Assembly (NCBI GenBank): GCA_947650365.1
Contig: OX393553.1
Location: forward strand, 41,587,949 to 41,651,948
DNA length: 64,000 bases
From: Chamaelirium japonicum
Taxonomy: Eukaryota > Streptophyta > Magnoliopsida > Liliales > Melanthiaceae
Reading direction: 5' to 3'
Shown: positions 27,399 through 40,129 of the stretch, piece after piece
Position numbering within the stretch: the stretch's first letter is position 1
Layout of the letters: the number at the start of each line of letters is the position of its first letter
Program-made: the position numbers and the translations under genes
Notes under the pieces: model-generated
Told to the model about the DNA's origin: nothing
What the model saw: the letters and a program-made list of their open reading frames with translations, nothing else
Database searches by the model: none

Positions 27399-28062
27399 GC
27401 GTACGATCTATTCTATTTCATTCGTACAATCCATTCTTACTCAATCGTATGGTCCATTCTAATTCATTCGTACGATCCATTCCATTCTAATTCATTCGCA
27501 TCCATTCTAATTCCTTTGTACGATCCATTCTAATTCATTCCCATGAATGTATGCATTCTAATTCATACGTACGATCCATTCTAATTCATTTAAACGATCC
27601 AATCTAATTCATTTGCACGAATATATCCATTCTAATTCATTCGTACGATCCTTTCTAATTCATTCGCACGATCTATTCTAATTCCTTCGTACGATCCATA
27701 CCAATTCATTCGCACGATCCATTCTAATTCATTCATACGATCCATTCTAATTCATTCGTACGATCCATTATAATTCCTTCATACGATCCATTCTAATTCA
27801 TTCATACGATCCATTCTAATTTCATTCATATGATCCATTCTAATTCCTTCGTACGATCCATTCTTATTCATTCCCATGAATGTATCCATTCTAATTCATA
27901 CGTACAATCCATTCTAATTAATTTATACGATCCGATCTAATTTATTCATACAATCCATTCTAATTCATTCGCACGAATTTATCCATTCTAATTCATTCAT
28001 ACGATCCATTCTAATTCATTCGCACGAATGTATCCATTCTAATTCATTCGTACGATCCATTC
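27399..28062 (+). repeat. F block: end of B2, then cassette W
   Basis: Part B homology stops near 27,693. A 24-bp unit (CTAATTTCATTC, one extra T) near 27,818 and cassette W (27,860-27,985) follow. It ends in a truncated unit, CGATCCATTC|CGTGCGAATG. Confidence 0.86.
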
Positions 28063-28759
28063 CGTGCGAATGAATTAGAATATATTGTACGAAAGAATTA
28101 GAATGGATCGTATGAATGAATTAGAATGGATCGTACAAAGGAATTAGAATGGATCGTATGAATGAATTAGAATGTATCGTGCGAATGAATTAGAATGGAT
28201 CGTACGAATGAATTAGAATGGATCCTACGAATGAATTAGAATGGATACATTCGTGCAAAAGAATTAGAAAGGATTGTATGAATGAATTAGAATGGATCAT
28301 GCGAATGAATTAGAATGGATCGTACGAATGAATTAGAATGGATCGTACGAATGAATTAGAATGGATACATTCGTGCAAAAGAATTAGAATGGATTGTATG
28401 AATGAATTAGAATGGATCGTGCTAATGAATTAGAATGGATCGTACGAATGAATTAGAATTAATTGTGCGAATAAATTAGAATGGATCGTAGGAATGAATT
28501 AGAATGGATCGTAATAATGGATCGTACGAATGAAATAGAATGGATCGTACGAATGAATTAGCATGGATCGTGCTAATGAATTAGAATGGAACGTACAAAT
28601 GAATTAGAATAGATTGTGTGAATTAATTAGAATGGATCGTACGAATGAATTAGAATGGATAAATTCGTGCGAATGAATTAGAATGGATTGTATGAATGAA
28701 TTAGATTGGATCGTATAAATGAATTAGAATGGATCGTACGTATGAATTAGAATGGATAC
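28063..28759 (-). repeat. R block with cassette V
   Basis: It carries the V cassette in R orientation (about 28,511-28,625: GTAATAATGG, GCATGG, GCTAATG, GGAACG), matching 48,587-48,700 and 57,734-57,845. The end GGATACATTC|TAATTC lacks most of the CATGGGAATG cassette that follows this string elsewhere. Confidence 0.86.
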
Positions 28760-29095
28760 ATTCTAATTCATTCATACAATCCATTCTAATTCTTTCACAC
28801 GATCCATTCTAATTCATTCGTACGATCCATTCTAATTCATTCGTACGATCCATTCTAAGTCATTCCCATGAATGTATCCATTCTAATTTATATGTACGAT
28901 CCATTCTAATTCATTCGCACAATCTATTCTAATTCATTCATATGATCCATTCTAATTCATTCGCACGAAGGAATTAGAATGGATCGTACGAAGGAATTAG
29001 AATGGATTATATGAATGAATTAGAATGAATTCGTACGATCAATTCGAATTCATTCATACGATCCATTCTAATTCATTCGTACGATCCATTCTAAT
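28760..29095. repeat. Cluster of three short blocks (F, R, F)
   Basis: F 28,760-28,967, R 28,968-29,029 (about three units) and F 29,030-29,095 (about three units). Joints are CACGAAGGAATTAG, GAATGAATTCGTACG (GAATTC-centred dyad) and CTAATACGAATAAATTAG. Confidence 0.84.
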
Positions 29096-32027
29096 ACGAA
29101 TAAATTAGAATGGATCGTGTGAAATAATTAGAATGGATTGTATGAATGAATTAGAATGGATCGTATGAATGAATTAAATTGGATCGTATTAGTGAATTAG
29201 AATGGATCGTGCGAATTAATTAGAATGGATCGTACGAATGAATTAGAATGGATCGAATGAATGAATTAGAATGCATCGTGCGAATGAATTAGAATGGATC
29301 GTACCATACGAATGAAATATAATGGGTCGTACAAAGGAATTAGAATGGATCATACGAAGGAATTAGAATGGATCGTACGAAGGAATTAGAATGGATACAT
29401 TCGTGTGAATGAAATAGAATTGATCGTACAAATAAGTAAGAATGGATCGTACGAATAAAATAGAATGGATCGTACGAATGAATTAGAATGGATCATGCAA
29501 ATGAATTAGAATGGATCGTATGAATGAATTAGAGTGGATACATTCGTACGAAGGAATTAGAATGGATCGTACGAATGAATTAGAATGGATACATTCGTGC
29601 GAATGAATTAGAACGGATCGTATGAATGAATTAGAATGGATTGTATGAATGAATTAGAATGGATCGTACGAATGAATTAAAATGGATCGTACGAATGAAT
29701 TAAAATAGATACATTCGTGCGAATGAATTAGAATGGATCATACGAATGAGTAAGAATGGATCGTACGAATGAATTTGAATGGATTGTGCGAATGAAATAT
29801 AATGGGTCGTACAAAGGAATTAGAATGGATCGTGCGTGAATTAGAATGGATCGTACGTATAAATTAGAATGGATTCATTCGTGCGAATGAATTAGAATGG
29901 ATCGTGCGAATGAATTAGAATGGATCATACGAATGAATTAGAATGGATTGTACGAATGAATTAGAATGGATTGTACGAATGAATTAGAATGGATCGTACG
30001 AATGAATTAGAAAGGATCGTACGAATGAAATAGAATGGATTGTACGATTGAATTAGAATGGATCGTATGAATGAATTAGAATGGATACATTCGTGCGAAT
30101 GAATTAGAATGGATCGTACGAATGAATTAGACTGAATTGTGCGAATGAATTAGAATGGATCGTACGAATGAATTAGAATGCATCGTACGAATGAATTAGA
30201 ATGGATCGTACGAATGAATTAGAATGGATCGTACGAATGAATTAGAATGGATCGTACAAATGAATTAGAATGGATCGTACAAATGAATTAGAATGGATCG
30301 TACGAATGAATTAAAATGGATCGTACGAATGAAATAGAATGGATTGTACGAATGAATTAGAATGGATCGTACGAATGAATTAGAATGGATACATTCGTGC
30401 GAATGAATTAGAATGGATCGTACGAATGAATTAGACTGAATTGTGCGAATGAATTAGAATGGATCGTACGAATGAATTAGAATGGATCGTACGAATGAAT
30501 TAGAATGGATCATACAAATGAATTAGAATGGATCGTACAAATGAATTAGAATGGATCGTACGAACGAATTAGAATGGATCGTGCGAATGAACTAGAATGG
30601 ATCATACGAATGAGTAAGAATGGATCGTATGAATGAAATAGAATAGATTGTACGAATGAAATAGAATGGATCGTACGAATGAATTAGAATGGATCGTATG
30701 AATGAATTAGAATGGATCGTATGAATGAATTAGATTGGATCGTATGAATGAATTAGAATGGATCATGCGAATGAATTAGAATGGATCGTATGAATGAATT
30801 AGAATGGATACATTCGTGCGAAAGAATTAGAATAGATCGTATGAATGAATTAGAATGGATCGTATGAATGAATTAGAATGGTTCGTACGAATGAATAAGA
30901 ATGGATCGTACGAATGAATTAGAATGGATCATACGAATGAATAAGAATGGATCGTACGAATGAAATAGAATGGATAGTACGAATGAATTAGAATGGATCG
31001 TACGAATGAATTAGAATGGATCGTATGAATGAATTAGAATGGATCGTGCGAATGAATTAGATTGGATCGTATGAATGAATTAGATTGGATTGTATTAATG
31101 AATTAGAATGGATCGTACGAATGAATTAGAATGGATCGTACGAATGAATTAGAATGGATACATTCATGTGAATGAATTAGAATGGATCGTACGAAAGAAT
31201 TAGAATGGATCGTACGAATAAATTAGAATGGATATATTCGTGCAAATGAATTAGAATGGATCGTACGAATGAGTAAGAATGGATCGTACGAAAGAAATAG
31301 AATGGATCGTACGAATGAATTAGAATGGATCGAATTAGAATGGATCGTACGAAGGAATTAGAATGGATTGTACGAATGAATTAGAATAGATCATACGAAT
31401 GAATTAGAATGGATACATTCGTGCGAATGAATTAGAATGGATCGTGCGAATGAATTAGAATGGATCATGCGAATGAATTAGAATGGATACATTCGTGCGA
31501 ATGAATTAGAATGGATCGTATAAAGGAATTTGAATGGACGCGAATGAATTAGAATGGAATGGTTCGTACGTATGAATTAGAATGGATCGTACGAATGAAT
31601 TAGAATGGAATGGATCGTATGTATGAATTAGAATGGATCGTACTAATGAATTAGAATGGATACATTCGTGCGAATGAAATAGAATGGATCGTATGTATGT
31701 ATTAGAATGGATCATACGAATGAATTAGAATGGATCGTATGAATGAATTAGAATGGATCGTATGAGTGAATTCGAATGGATCGTGCGAATAAATTAGAAT
31801 GGATCGTATGAATGAATTAGAATGGAGACATTCATCCGAATGAATTAGAATGGATCATACGAATGAATTAGAATGGATCGTACGAATGAATTAGAGTGGA
31901 TACATTCGTGCGAATGAATTAGAATGGATCATACGAATGAGTAAAAATGGATTGTACAAATGAAATAGAATGGATTGTACGTATGAATTAGAATGGATCG
32001 TACGAATGAATTAGAATAGATTGTGCG
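29096..32027 (-). repeat. Long R block, 2.9 kb
   Basis: Unbroken R orientation. It contains the 304-bp local duplication (30,131 and 30,435) and runs of close-to-consensus units at 30,150-30,330. A cluster of shortened units lies at 31,330-31,620 (GGATCGAATTAG, GGACGCGAATG, doubled GAATGGAATGG). It ends at TTGTGCGAC|GAATGTATCC. Confidence 0.88.
30111..30719 (-). repeat. Local 304-bp higher-order repeat, two copies
   Basis: The rare unit TTAGACTGAATTGTGCG occurs at 30,131 and again 304 bp later at 30,435, each time one unit after a GGATACATTCGTGCG long-form unit. The length equals twelve 23-bp units plus one 28-bp unit. The edges are approximate. Confidence 0.7.
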
Positions 32028-33372
32028 ACGAATGTATCCATTCTAATTCATTCGTACGATCCATTCTAATTCATTCTTACGATCCATTCTAATTCCTTCA
32101 TACGATCAATTCTTACTCATTCATACGATCCAATCTAATTCATTCATACGATCCATTCTAATTCATTCGTATGATCCATTCTAATTCATTCGTACGATCC
32201 ATTCTAATTCATTCATACGATCCATTCTAATTCATTCGCACGATCCATTCTAATTCATTCACGGGATCCATTCTATTTCATTCGCACGATCCATTCTATT
32301 TCATTCGTACGATCCATTCTAATTCCATTCTAATTCCTTCGTACGATCCATTCTAATTCATTCACACGATCCATTCTAATTCATTCGCACGAATGTATCC
32401 ATTCTAATTCCTTCGTATGATCCATTCTAATTCATTCATACGATCCATTCTAATTCATTCGCACGATCCATTCTAATTCATTCTCACGAATGTATCCATT
32501 CGTACGAATGAAATAGAATGGATCGTACGAATGAATTAGAATGGATAAATTCGTGCGAATGAATTAGAATGGATTGTATGAATGAATTAGATTGGATCGT
32601 ATAAATGAATTAGAATGGATCGTACGTATGAATTAGAATGGATACATTCATGGGAATGAATAAGAATGGATCGTACGAAGGAATTAGAATGGATCATACG
32701 AATGAAATAGAATGGATCCGTATGATCCATTCTAATTCATTCGCACGATCCATTCTAATTCATTAATACGATCTAATCTAATTCATTCATACGATCCAGT
32801 CTAATTCATTCATACAATCCATTCTAATTCTTTCACACGATCCATTCTAATTCATTCATACGATCCATTCTAATTCATTCGTACGATTAGAATGGATCAT
32901 ACGAATGAATTAGAATGGATACATTCTTGTGAATGAATTAGAATGAAGGATATAGATTGGATCGAGCGAATGAATAAGAATGGATCGTACGAAGGAATTA
33001 GAATGGATCGTACGAATGAATTAGAATGGATACATTCGTGCGAATGAATTAGAATGGATCGTACGAATGAATTAGAATGGATTGTGCAAATGAATAAGAA
33101 TGGAACGTACGAATGAATTAGAATGGATACGATCCATTCTAATTCATTCATACAATCCATTCTATTTCATTCGTATGATCCATTCTTACTCATTCGTACG
33201 ATCCATTCTAATTCATTCGCACGAATGTATCTATTCTAATTCATTCATACGATCCATTCTAATTCATTCGTACGATCCATTCTAATTCATTCGTATAATA
33301 CATTCCAATTCATTCGCACGATCCATTCTAATTCATTCGCACGAATGTATCCATTCTAATTCCTTCGTACGA
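32028..33372. repeat. Cluster of five short blocks (F, R, F, R, F)
   Basis: F 32,028-32,499; R 32,500-32,721; F 32,722-32,886; R 32,887-33,129; F 33,130-33,372. The R piece 32,500-32,721 repeats the GATAAATTCGTGCG to CATGGGAATG string of 5,588-5,700 and 25,070-25,180. An irregular GAAGGATATAGATTGG lies near 32,944. Two opposite-strand chance frames overlap here (32,897-33,160 and 33,100-33,285), both the repeat motif. Confidence 0.85.
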
Positions 33373-34061
33373 CGAATGAATTAGAATGGATCGTGCGAAT
33401 GAATTAGAATGGATTGTACGAATGAATTAGAATGGATCGTGCGAATGATTTAGAATGGATCGTACGAATGAATTAGAATGGATACATTCGTACGAAGGAA
33501 TTAGAATGGATCGTACGAATGAATTAGAATGGATACATTCGTGCGAATGAATTAGAATGGATCGTATGAATGAATTAGAATAGATTGTGCGAATGAATTT
33601 GAATGGATCATGCGAATGAATTAGAATGGATTGTACGAATGAATTATAATGGATCGTACGAATTAATTACAATGGATTCTGCGAATGAATTAGAATGGAT
33701 CGTACGAATGAATTAGATTGGATCGTACGAATGAATTAGAATGGATCATATGAATGAATAAGAATGGATCGTATGAATGAATTAGATTGGATCGTATGAG
33801 TGAATTAGAATGGATCGTGCGAATGAATTAGAATGAATCGTACGAATGAATTAGAATGGATCGTACGAATGAATTAGAATGCATACATTCGTGCAAAAGA
33901 ATTAGAATGGATTGTATGAATGAATTAGAATGGATCGTGCAAATGAATTAGAATGGATCATATGAATGAATTAGATTGGATCGTATGAATGAATTAGAAT
34001 GGATCGTGCGTCGTACGAATGAATTAGAATGGATCGTATTAATGAATTAGAATGGATCGTA
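33373..34061 (-). repeat. R block
   Basis: Ordinary R units with a truncated GTGCGTCGTACG near 34,006. It turns at ATCGTACAATCAATTC. Confidence 0.87.
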
Positions 34062-34735
34062 CAATCAATTCTATTTCATTCGTATGATCCATTCTTACTC
34101 ATTCGTAGTATCCATTCTAATTCATTCGCACAATTGTATCCATTCTAATTCATTTATACGATCCATTCTAATTCATTCGTACGATCCATTCTAATTCATA
34201 CGATCCATTCTATTTGATTCATACAATCCATTCTAATTCATTCATACGATCCAATCTAATTCATTCATACGATCCATTCTAATTCATTCGTACGATCCAT
34301 TCTAATTCATTCGTACGATCCATTCTAATTCATTAGCACGATCCATTCTAATTCATTCGTACAATCCATTCTATTTCATTCGTACGATCTATTTCTAATT
34401 CATTCGTACGATCTATTATATTTCATTCGTACGATCCATTCTAATTCATACGATCCATTCTATTTCATTCATACGATCCATTCTAATTCATTCGTACGAT
34501 CCATTCTAATTCATTCGCACGATCAATTCTAATTCATTCATACAATCCATTCTAATTCTTTCGTACGATCCATTCTTACTCATTCGTACGATCCATTCTA
34601 ATTCATTCGCACGAATGTATCCATTCTAATTCATTCGTACGATCCATTCTAATTCCTTCGTACGATCCATTCTAATTCATTCGTACGATCCATTCTAATT
34701 CATTCGTAAGATCCATTCTAATTCATTCACGATCC
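34062..34735 (+). repeat. F block
   Basis: It holds two 19-bp units (34,195 and 34,442) followed by CATTCTATTT, and a 24-bp unit CTATTTCTAATTC near 34,388. It ends in CATTCACGATCCTGCGAATG. Confidence 0.87.
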
Positions 34736-34874
34736 TGCGAATGAATTAGAATGGATTGTACGAATGAATTAGAATGGATCGTATGAATGAATTAGAATGG
34801 ATCGTGCAAATGAATTAGAATGGATCGTGCAAATGAATTAGAATGGATACAAATGAATTAGAATGGATCATACG
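34736..34874 (-). repeat. Short R block
   Basis: Six R units, one truncated to GGATACAAATGAATTAG (near 34,846), a form also seen near 5,942 and 25,422. Confidence 0.86.
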
Positions 34875-35506
34875 TACGATCCATTCTATTTCATTCATAC
34901 AATCCATTCTTACTCATTCGTATGATCCATTCTAATTCATTTGCATGAATGGATCCATTCTAATTCATCCATACAATCCATTCATACTCATTCGTATGAT
35001 CCATTCTAATTCATTTGCACGAATATATCCATTCTAATTCATTCGTACGATCCATTCTATTTTATTCGTACGATCCATTCTTACTCATTCGTACGATCCA
35101 TTCTATTTCATTCGCACGATCTATTCTAATTCATTCGCACAAATATATCCATTCTAATTCATTCATACGATCCATTCTAATTCATTCATACAATCCATTC
35201 TAATTCTTTCACATGATCCATTCTAATTCATTCGTATGATCCATTCTAATTCATTCATTCGCACGAATGTATCCATTCTAATTCATTCGCACGAATGTAT
35301 CCATTCTAATTCATTCGTACGATCCATTCTAATTCATTCGCACAATCCATTCTAATTCATTTGCACGAATATATCAATTCTAATTCATTCGTATGATCCA
35401 TTCTAATTCATTCGTACGATCCATTCTAATTCATTCGCACAATCTATTCTAATTCATTCGTACAATCAATTCTAATTCATTAGCACGATCCATTCTAATT
35501 CATTCG
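34875..35506 (+). repeat. F block
   Basis: It includes a short local duplication: CATACAATCCATTCTTACTC near 34,900 and CATACAATCCATTCATACTC near 34,972, each followed by a long-form unit. The turn is CATTCGGAATAGATC. Confidence 0.86.
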
Positions 35507-37291
35507 GAATAGATCATACGAATGAATTATAATGGATCGTATGAGTAAATTCGAATGGATCGTGCGAATAAATTAGAATGGATTGTACGAATGAATTAGA
35601 ATGGATCGTATGAATGAATTAGAATGGATCGTACGAATGAATTAGAATGGATTGTACGAATGAATTAGAATGGATCGTGCAAATGAATTAGAATGGATCG
35701 TACGAATGAATTAGAATGGATTGTGCGAATGAATTTGAATGGATCGTACGAATGAATTAAAATGGATACATTCGTGCAAATAAATTAGACTGGATCGTAC
35801 GAATGAGTAAGAATGGATCATACAATTAGAATGGATCGTGCGAATAAATTAGAATGGATCGTATGAATGAATTAGATTGGATCGTACGAATGAATTATAA
35901 TGGATCGTGCTAATGAATTAGAATTGATCGTACGAATGAATTAGAATAGATTGTGCGAATGAATTAGAATGCGTACGAATGAAATAGAATGGATGATACG
36001 AATGAATTAGAATGGATTCATTCGTGCGAATGAATTAGAATCGATTGTGCGAATGAATTAGAATGGATCATACGAATGAATTAGAATGGATAAATTCGTG
36101 CGAATGAATTAGAATGGATTGTATGAATGAATGAGTAAGAATGGATCGTACGAATGAAATAGAATGGATTGAATTAGAATGAATAGTACGAATGAATTAG
36201 AATGGATCGTATGAATGAATTAGAACAAAGGAATTAGAATGGATCGTACGAAGGAATTAGAATGGATCGTACGAAGGAATTAGAATGGATACATTCATGC
36301 GAATGAATTAGAATAGATACATTCGTTCGAAAGAATTAGAATGGATCGTACGAATGAATTAGAATAGATACATTCGTGCGAAAGAATTAGAATGGATCGT
36401 ATGAATGAATTTGAATGGATCGTACGAATGAATTAGAATAGATCGTACGAATGAATTAGAATGGATCGTACGAATGAATTAGAATTGATACATTCGTGCG
36501 AATGAATTAGAATGGATCATACTAATGAGTAAGAATGGATCGTACGAATGAAATAGAATGGATTGTACGAATGAATTAGAATGGATCGTGCGAATGAATT
36601 AGAATGGATCGTACGAATGATTAAGAATGGATCGTACGAATGAAATAGAATGGATCGTACGAATGAATTAGAATGGATTGTAGGAATGAATTAGAATGGA
36701 TAGATTCGTGCGAATGAATTAGAATGGATCGTACGAATGAGTAAGAATGGATCATACATTCGTGCGAATGAAATAGAATGGATTGTACGAATGAATTAGA
36801 ATGGATCGTACGAATGAATTAGAATGGTTACATTCGTGCAAAAGAATTAGAATGGATTGTATGAATGAATTAGAATGGATCGTACGAAGGAATTAGAATG
36901 GATCGTACGAAGGAATTAGAATGGATCGTACGAAGGAATTAGAATGGATCGTGCGAATGAATAAGAATGGATCGTACGAATTAATTAGAATAGATTGTGC
37001 GAATGAATTAGAATGGATCGTACGAATGAATTAGAATGGATCGTACGAATGAATTAGAATGGATCGTGCGAATGAATTAGAATGGATCGTACGAATGAAA
37101 TAGCATCGTATGAATGAATTAGATTGGATCGTACGAATGAATTAGAATAGATCGTACGAATGAATTAGAATGGATCGTATGAATGAATTAGAATGGATCG
37201 TGCGAATGAATTAGAATGGATCGTATGAATGAATTAGAATGGATCGTACGAATGAATTAGAATTGATCGTACGAATGAATTAGAATGGATA
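35507..37291 (-). repeat. R block, 1.8 kb
   Basis: It contains several broken units: GGATCATACAATTAG near 35,816, GAATGCGTACG near 35,969, GATTGAATTAGAATGAATAG near 36,168 and GAATTAGAACAAAGG near 36,223. The last 120 bp already belong to module X. Confidence 0.87.
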
Positions 37292-37316
37292 CACGATCCA
37301 TTCTAATTCATTCATA
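37292..37316 (+). repeat. Single inverted F monomer
   Basis: One F unit between R runs: GGATACAC|GATCCATTC on the left and CATTCATAC|GAATGGATCG on the right. The identical arrangement lies at 44,804-44,832 in the second X copy. Confidence 0.88.
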
Positions 37317-37690
37317 CGAATGGATCGTACGAATGAATTAGAATAGATCGTATGAATGAATTAGAATGGATCGTGCGAATGAATTAGAATAGATCGTACG
37401 ATACGAATGAAATATAATGGGTCGTACAAAGGAATTAGAATGGATCGTACGAAGGAATAAGAATGGATCGTATGAAGGAATTAAAATGGATCGTACGAAT
37501 GAATTAGAATGGATACATTCGTGCGAATGTATTAGAATGGATTGTACGAATGAGTAAAATGGATCGTACGAATGAATTAGAATGGATACATTCGTGCGAA
37601 TGAATTAGAATGGATCGTGCGAATGAATTAGAATGGATCGTACGAATGAGTAAGAATGGATCGTACGAATGAATTAGAATGGATTGTACG
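37317..37690 (-). repeat. R block of module X copy 1
   Basis: It carries GATCGTACGATACGAATG (short unit near 37,393) and the TATAATGGGTC cassette near 37,411. A 69-codon - strand frame (37,504-37,713) is the repeat motif. It turns at GATTGTACGTCTAATTC. Confidence 0.87.
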
Positions 37691-38009
37691 TCTAATTCAT
37701 TGATACGATCCAATCTAATTCATTCATACGATCCATTCTAATTCATTCGTAGATCCATTCTAATTCTTTCGTACGATCCATTCTAATTCATTCATTCGAT
37801 CCATTCTAATTCATTCGCACGAACGTATCCATTCTAATTCATTCGCACAAATGAATCTATTCTAATTCATTCGTACAATCCATTCTAATTCCTTCGTACG
37901 ATCCATTCTATTTCATTCGTATGGTCCATTCTAATTCATTCGTACGATCCATTCTAATTCCTTCGTATGATCCATTCTAATTCATACGATCCATTCTATT
38001 TCATTCGTA
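37691..38009 (+). repeat. F block of module X copy 1
   Basis: About thirteen F units, with GAACGTATCC long forms near 37,811. It ends at CATTCGTATGAATTAG, a near-palindrome. Confidence 0.87.
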
Positions 38010-38830
38010 TGAATTAGAATGGATCGTATGAATGAATTAGAATGGATCGTACGGATAAATTAGATTGGATCGTATGAATGAATTAGAATGGATCGTGCAA
38101 ATGAATTAGAATGGATCGTACGAATGAATTAGAATGGATCGTACAAAGGATGGATACATTCGTGCGAATGAATTAGAATGGATTGTACGAATGAATTAGA
38201 ATGGATCGTATGAATGAATTAAATTGGATTGTCTGAATGAATTAGAATGGATCGTGCGAATGACTTAGAATGGGATCGTACGAATGAATTAGAATGGATA
38301 TATTCGTGAAAATGAATTAGAATGGATCGTATGAATGAATTAGAATGGATCGTACGAATGAATTAGAATGGATCATACGAATGAATTAGAATAAATGGAT
38401 AGTACGAATGAATTAGAATAGATACATTTGTGTGAATGAATTAGAATGGATCATACAAATGAGTAAGAATGGATCGTACGAATGAAATAGAATAGATTGT
38501 ACGAAGGAATTTTAATGGATCGTACGAATGAATTAGAATAGATTATATAATGAATTAGAATGGATCGTATGAATGAATTAGAATGGATTATGCGAATGAA
38601 TTAGAATGGATCGTACGAATGAATTAGAATGGATACATTTGTGCGAATGAATTAGAATGGATCGTATGAATGAGTAAGAATGGATCGTATGAATGAAATA
38701 GAATGGATTGTATGAATGAATTAGAATGGATTCATTCGAATGAATTAGAATGGATCGTACGAATGAATTATAATGGATCGTACGAATGAATTAAAATGGA
38801 CACATTCGTACGAATGAATTAGAATGGATA
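38010..38830 (-). repeat. R block of module X copy 1
   Basis: It holds a 24-bp unit GAATGGGATCG and the truncated CAAAGGATGGATACATTCG near 38,145, a form also found twice near 54,537 and 55,018. It ends at GGATACACGATC. Confidence 0.87.
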
Positions 38831-40129
38831 CACGATCTATTCTAATTCATTCATACGATCCATTCTAATTCATTCATACGATCCATTCTAATTCTTTCAC
38901 ATGATCCATTCTATTTCATTCATACGATCCATTCAAATTCATTCATACGATCCATTCTAATTCATTCGTACGATCCATTCTAATTCATTCGCACGATCCA
39001 TTCTAATTCATTCGCACGATCCATTCTAATTCATAAGTACGATCTATTCTAATTCATTCGCACGATCCATTCTAATTCATTCATACGATCCATTCTAATT
39101 CATTCATACAATCCATTCTAATTCTTTCACACGATCCATTCTAATTCATTCGTACGATCCATTCTAATTCATTCGTACAATCCATTCTATTTTATTCGTA
39201 CGATCCATTCTTACTCATTCGTACGATCCATTCTAATTCATTTGCACGAATGTATCCATTCTAATTCATTCGTACTATCCATTCTAATTCTTTCACATTA
39301 TCCATTCTTACTCATTCGTATGATCCATTCTAATTCATTCGTACAATCCATTCTATTTCATTCATACGATCCATTCTAATTCATTCGTACGATCCATTCT
39401 AATTCATTCTTACACGTGCACGATCCATTCTAATTCATTCGCACGAATGTATCCATTCTAATTCATTTGTACGATCCATTCTAATTCATTCGTACGATCC
39501 ATTCTAATTCATTCGTACGATCCATTCTAATTCCTTCGTACGATCCATTCTAATTCATTCATACGATCCATTCTAATTCATTTGCACGATCCATTCTAAT
39601 TCATTCATACGATCCATTCTAATTCATTTGTATGATCCATTCTAATTCATTCGCACGATCCATTCTAATTCATTCATACGATCGATTCTAATTCATTCAT
39701 ACAATCCATTCTAATTCATTCGCACGATCCATTCGAATTCACTCATACGATCCATTCTAATTCATTCATACGATCCATTCTAATTCATTCGTACGATCCA
39801 TTCTAATTCATTCTTATGATATCCACTCTAATTCATTCATACGATCCATTCTAATTCATTCGTACGATCCATTCTAATTCATCATACGATCCATTCTAAT
39901 TCATTCGTACGATCCATTCTAATTCATTCGCACGATCCATTCTAATTCATTTATACGATCCATTCTAATTCATTCATACGATCTATTCTAATTCTTTTGC
40001 ACGAATGTATCCATTCTAATTCATTCGCACGAATGTATCCATTCTAATTCATTCGTACGATCAATTCTAATTCATTCGCACAATCTATTCTAATTCATTC
40101 GTATGATCCATTCTAATTCATTCGTATGC
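38831..40129 (+). repeat. F block: end of X, start of A4
   Basis: Module X ends near 39,040 after a CATAAGTACG unit, and A4 begins inside the same uninterrupted F run, so this module boundary is not an inversion point. Confidence 0.88.

Larger units (their letters stand above)
19513..27693. repeat. Segmental copy A3+B2, near-duplicate of 1-8,213
   Basis: This is the second copy of the large segment and carries the same succession of F and R blocks (junctions near 20,181, 21,100, 22,610, 22,964, 24,347, 25,589, 27,134 and 27,398). It is slightly shorter at its start, having lost one 23-bp unit relative to 1-180. Its unit-A part continues upstream to about 19,110, which corresponds to sequence lying outside the window for the first copy. 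Confidence 0.88.
37170..39040. repeat. Module X, copy 1
   Basis: R monomers with a single inverted F monomer at 37,292-37,316, an F block at 37,691-38,009, a second R run and then F. Private variants (GGATACACGATCC, GAATGGGATCG near 38,270, GAATAAATGG near 38,391, CATAAGTACG near 39,033) recur in order at 44,690-46,590. Unit A4 follows directly. Confidence 0.85.

Noticed and set aside
1-27693. Assembly duplication as the sole cause of the 19.5-kb repeat
   Set aside because: The copies differ by scattered substitutions, single-base losses and whole-monomer indels, and lie in different neighbourhoods, so a pure artefact is unlikely. It still cannot be excluded without reads.
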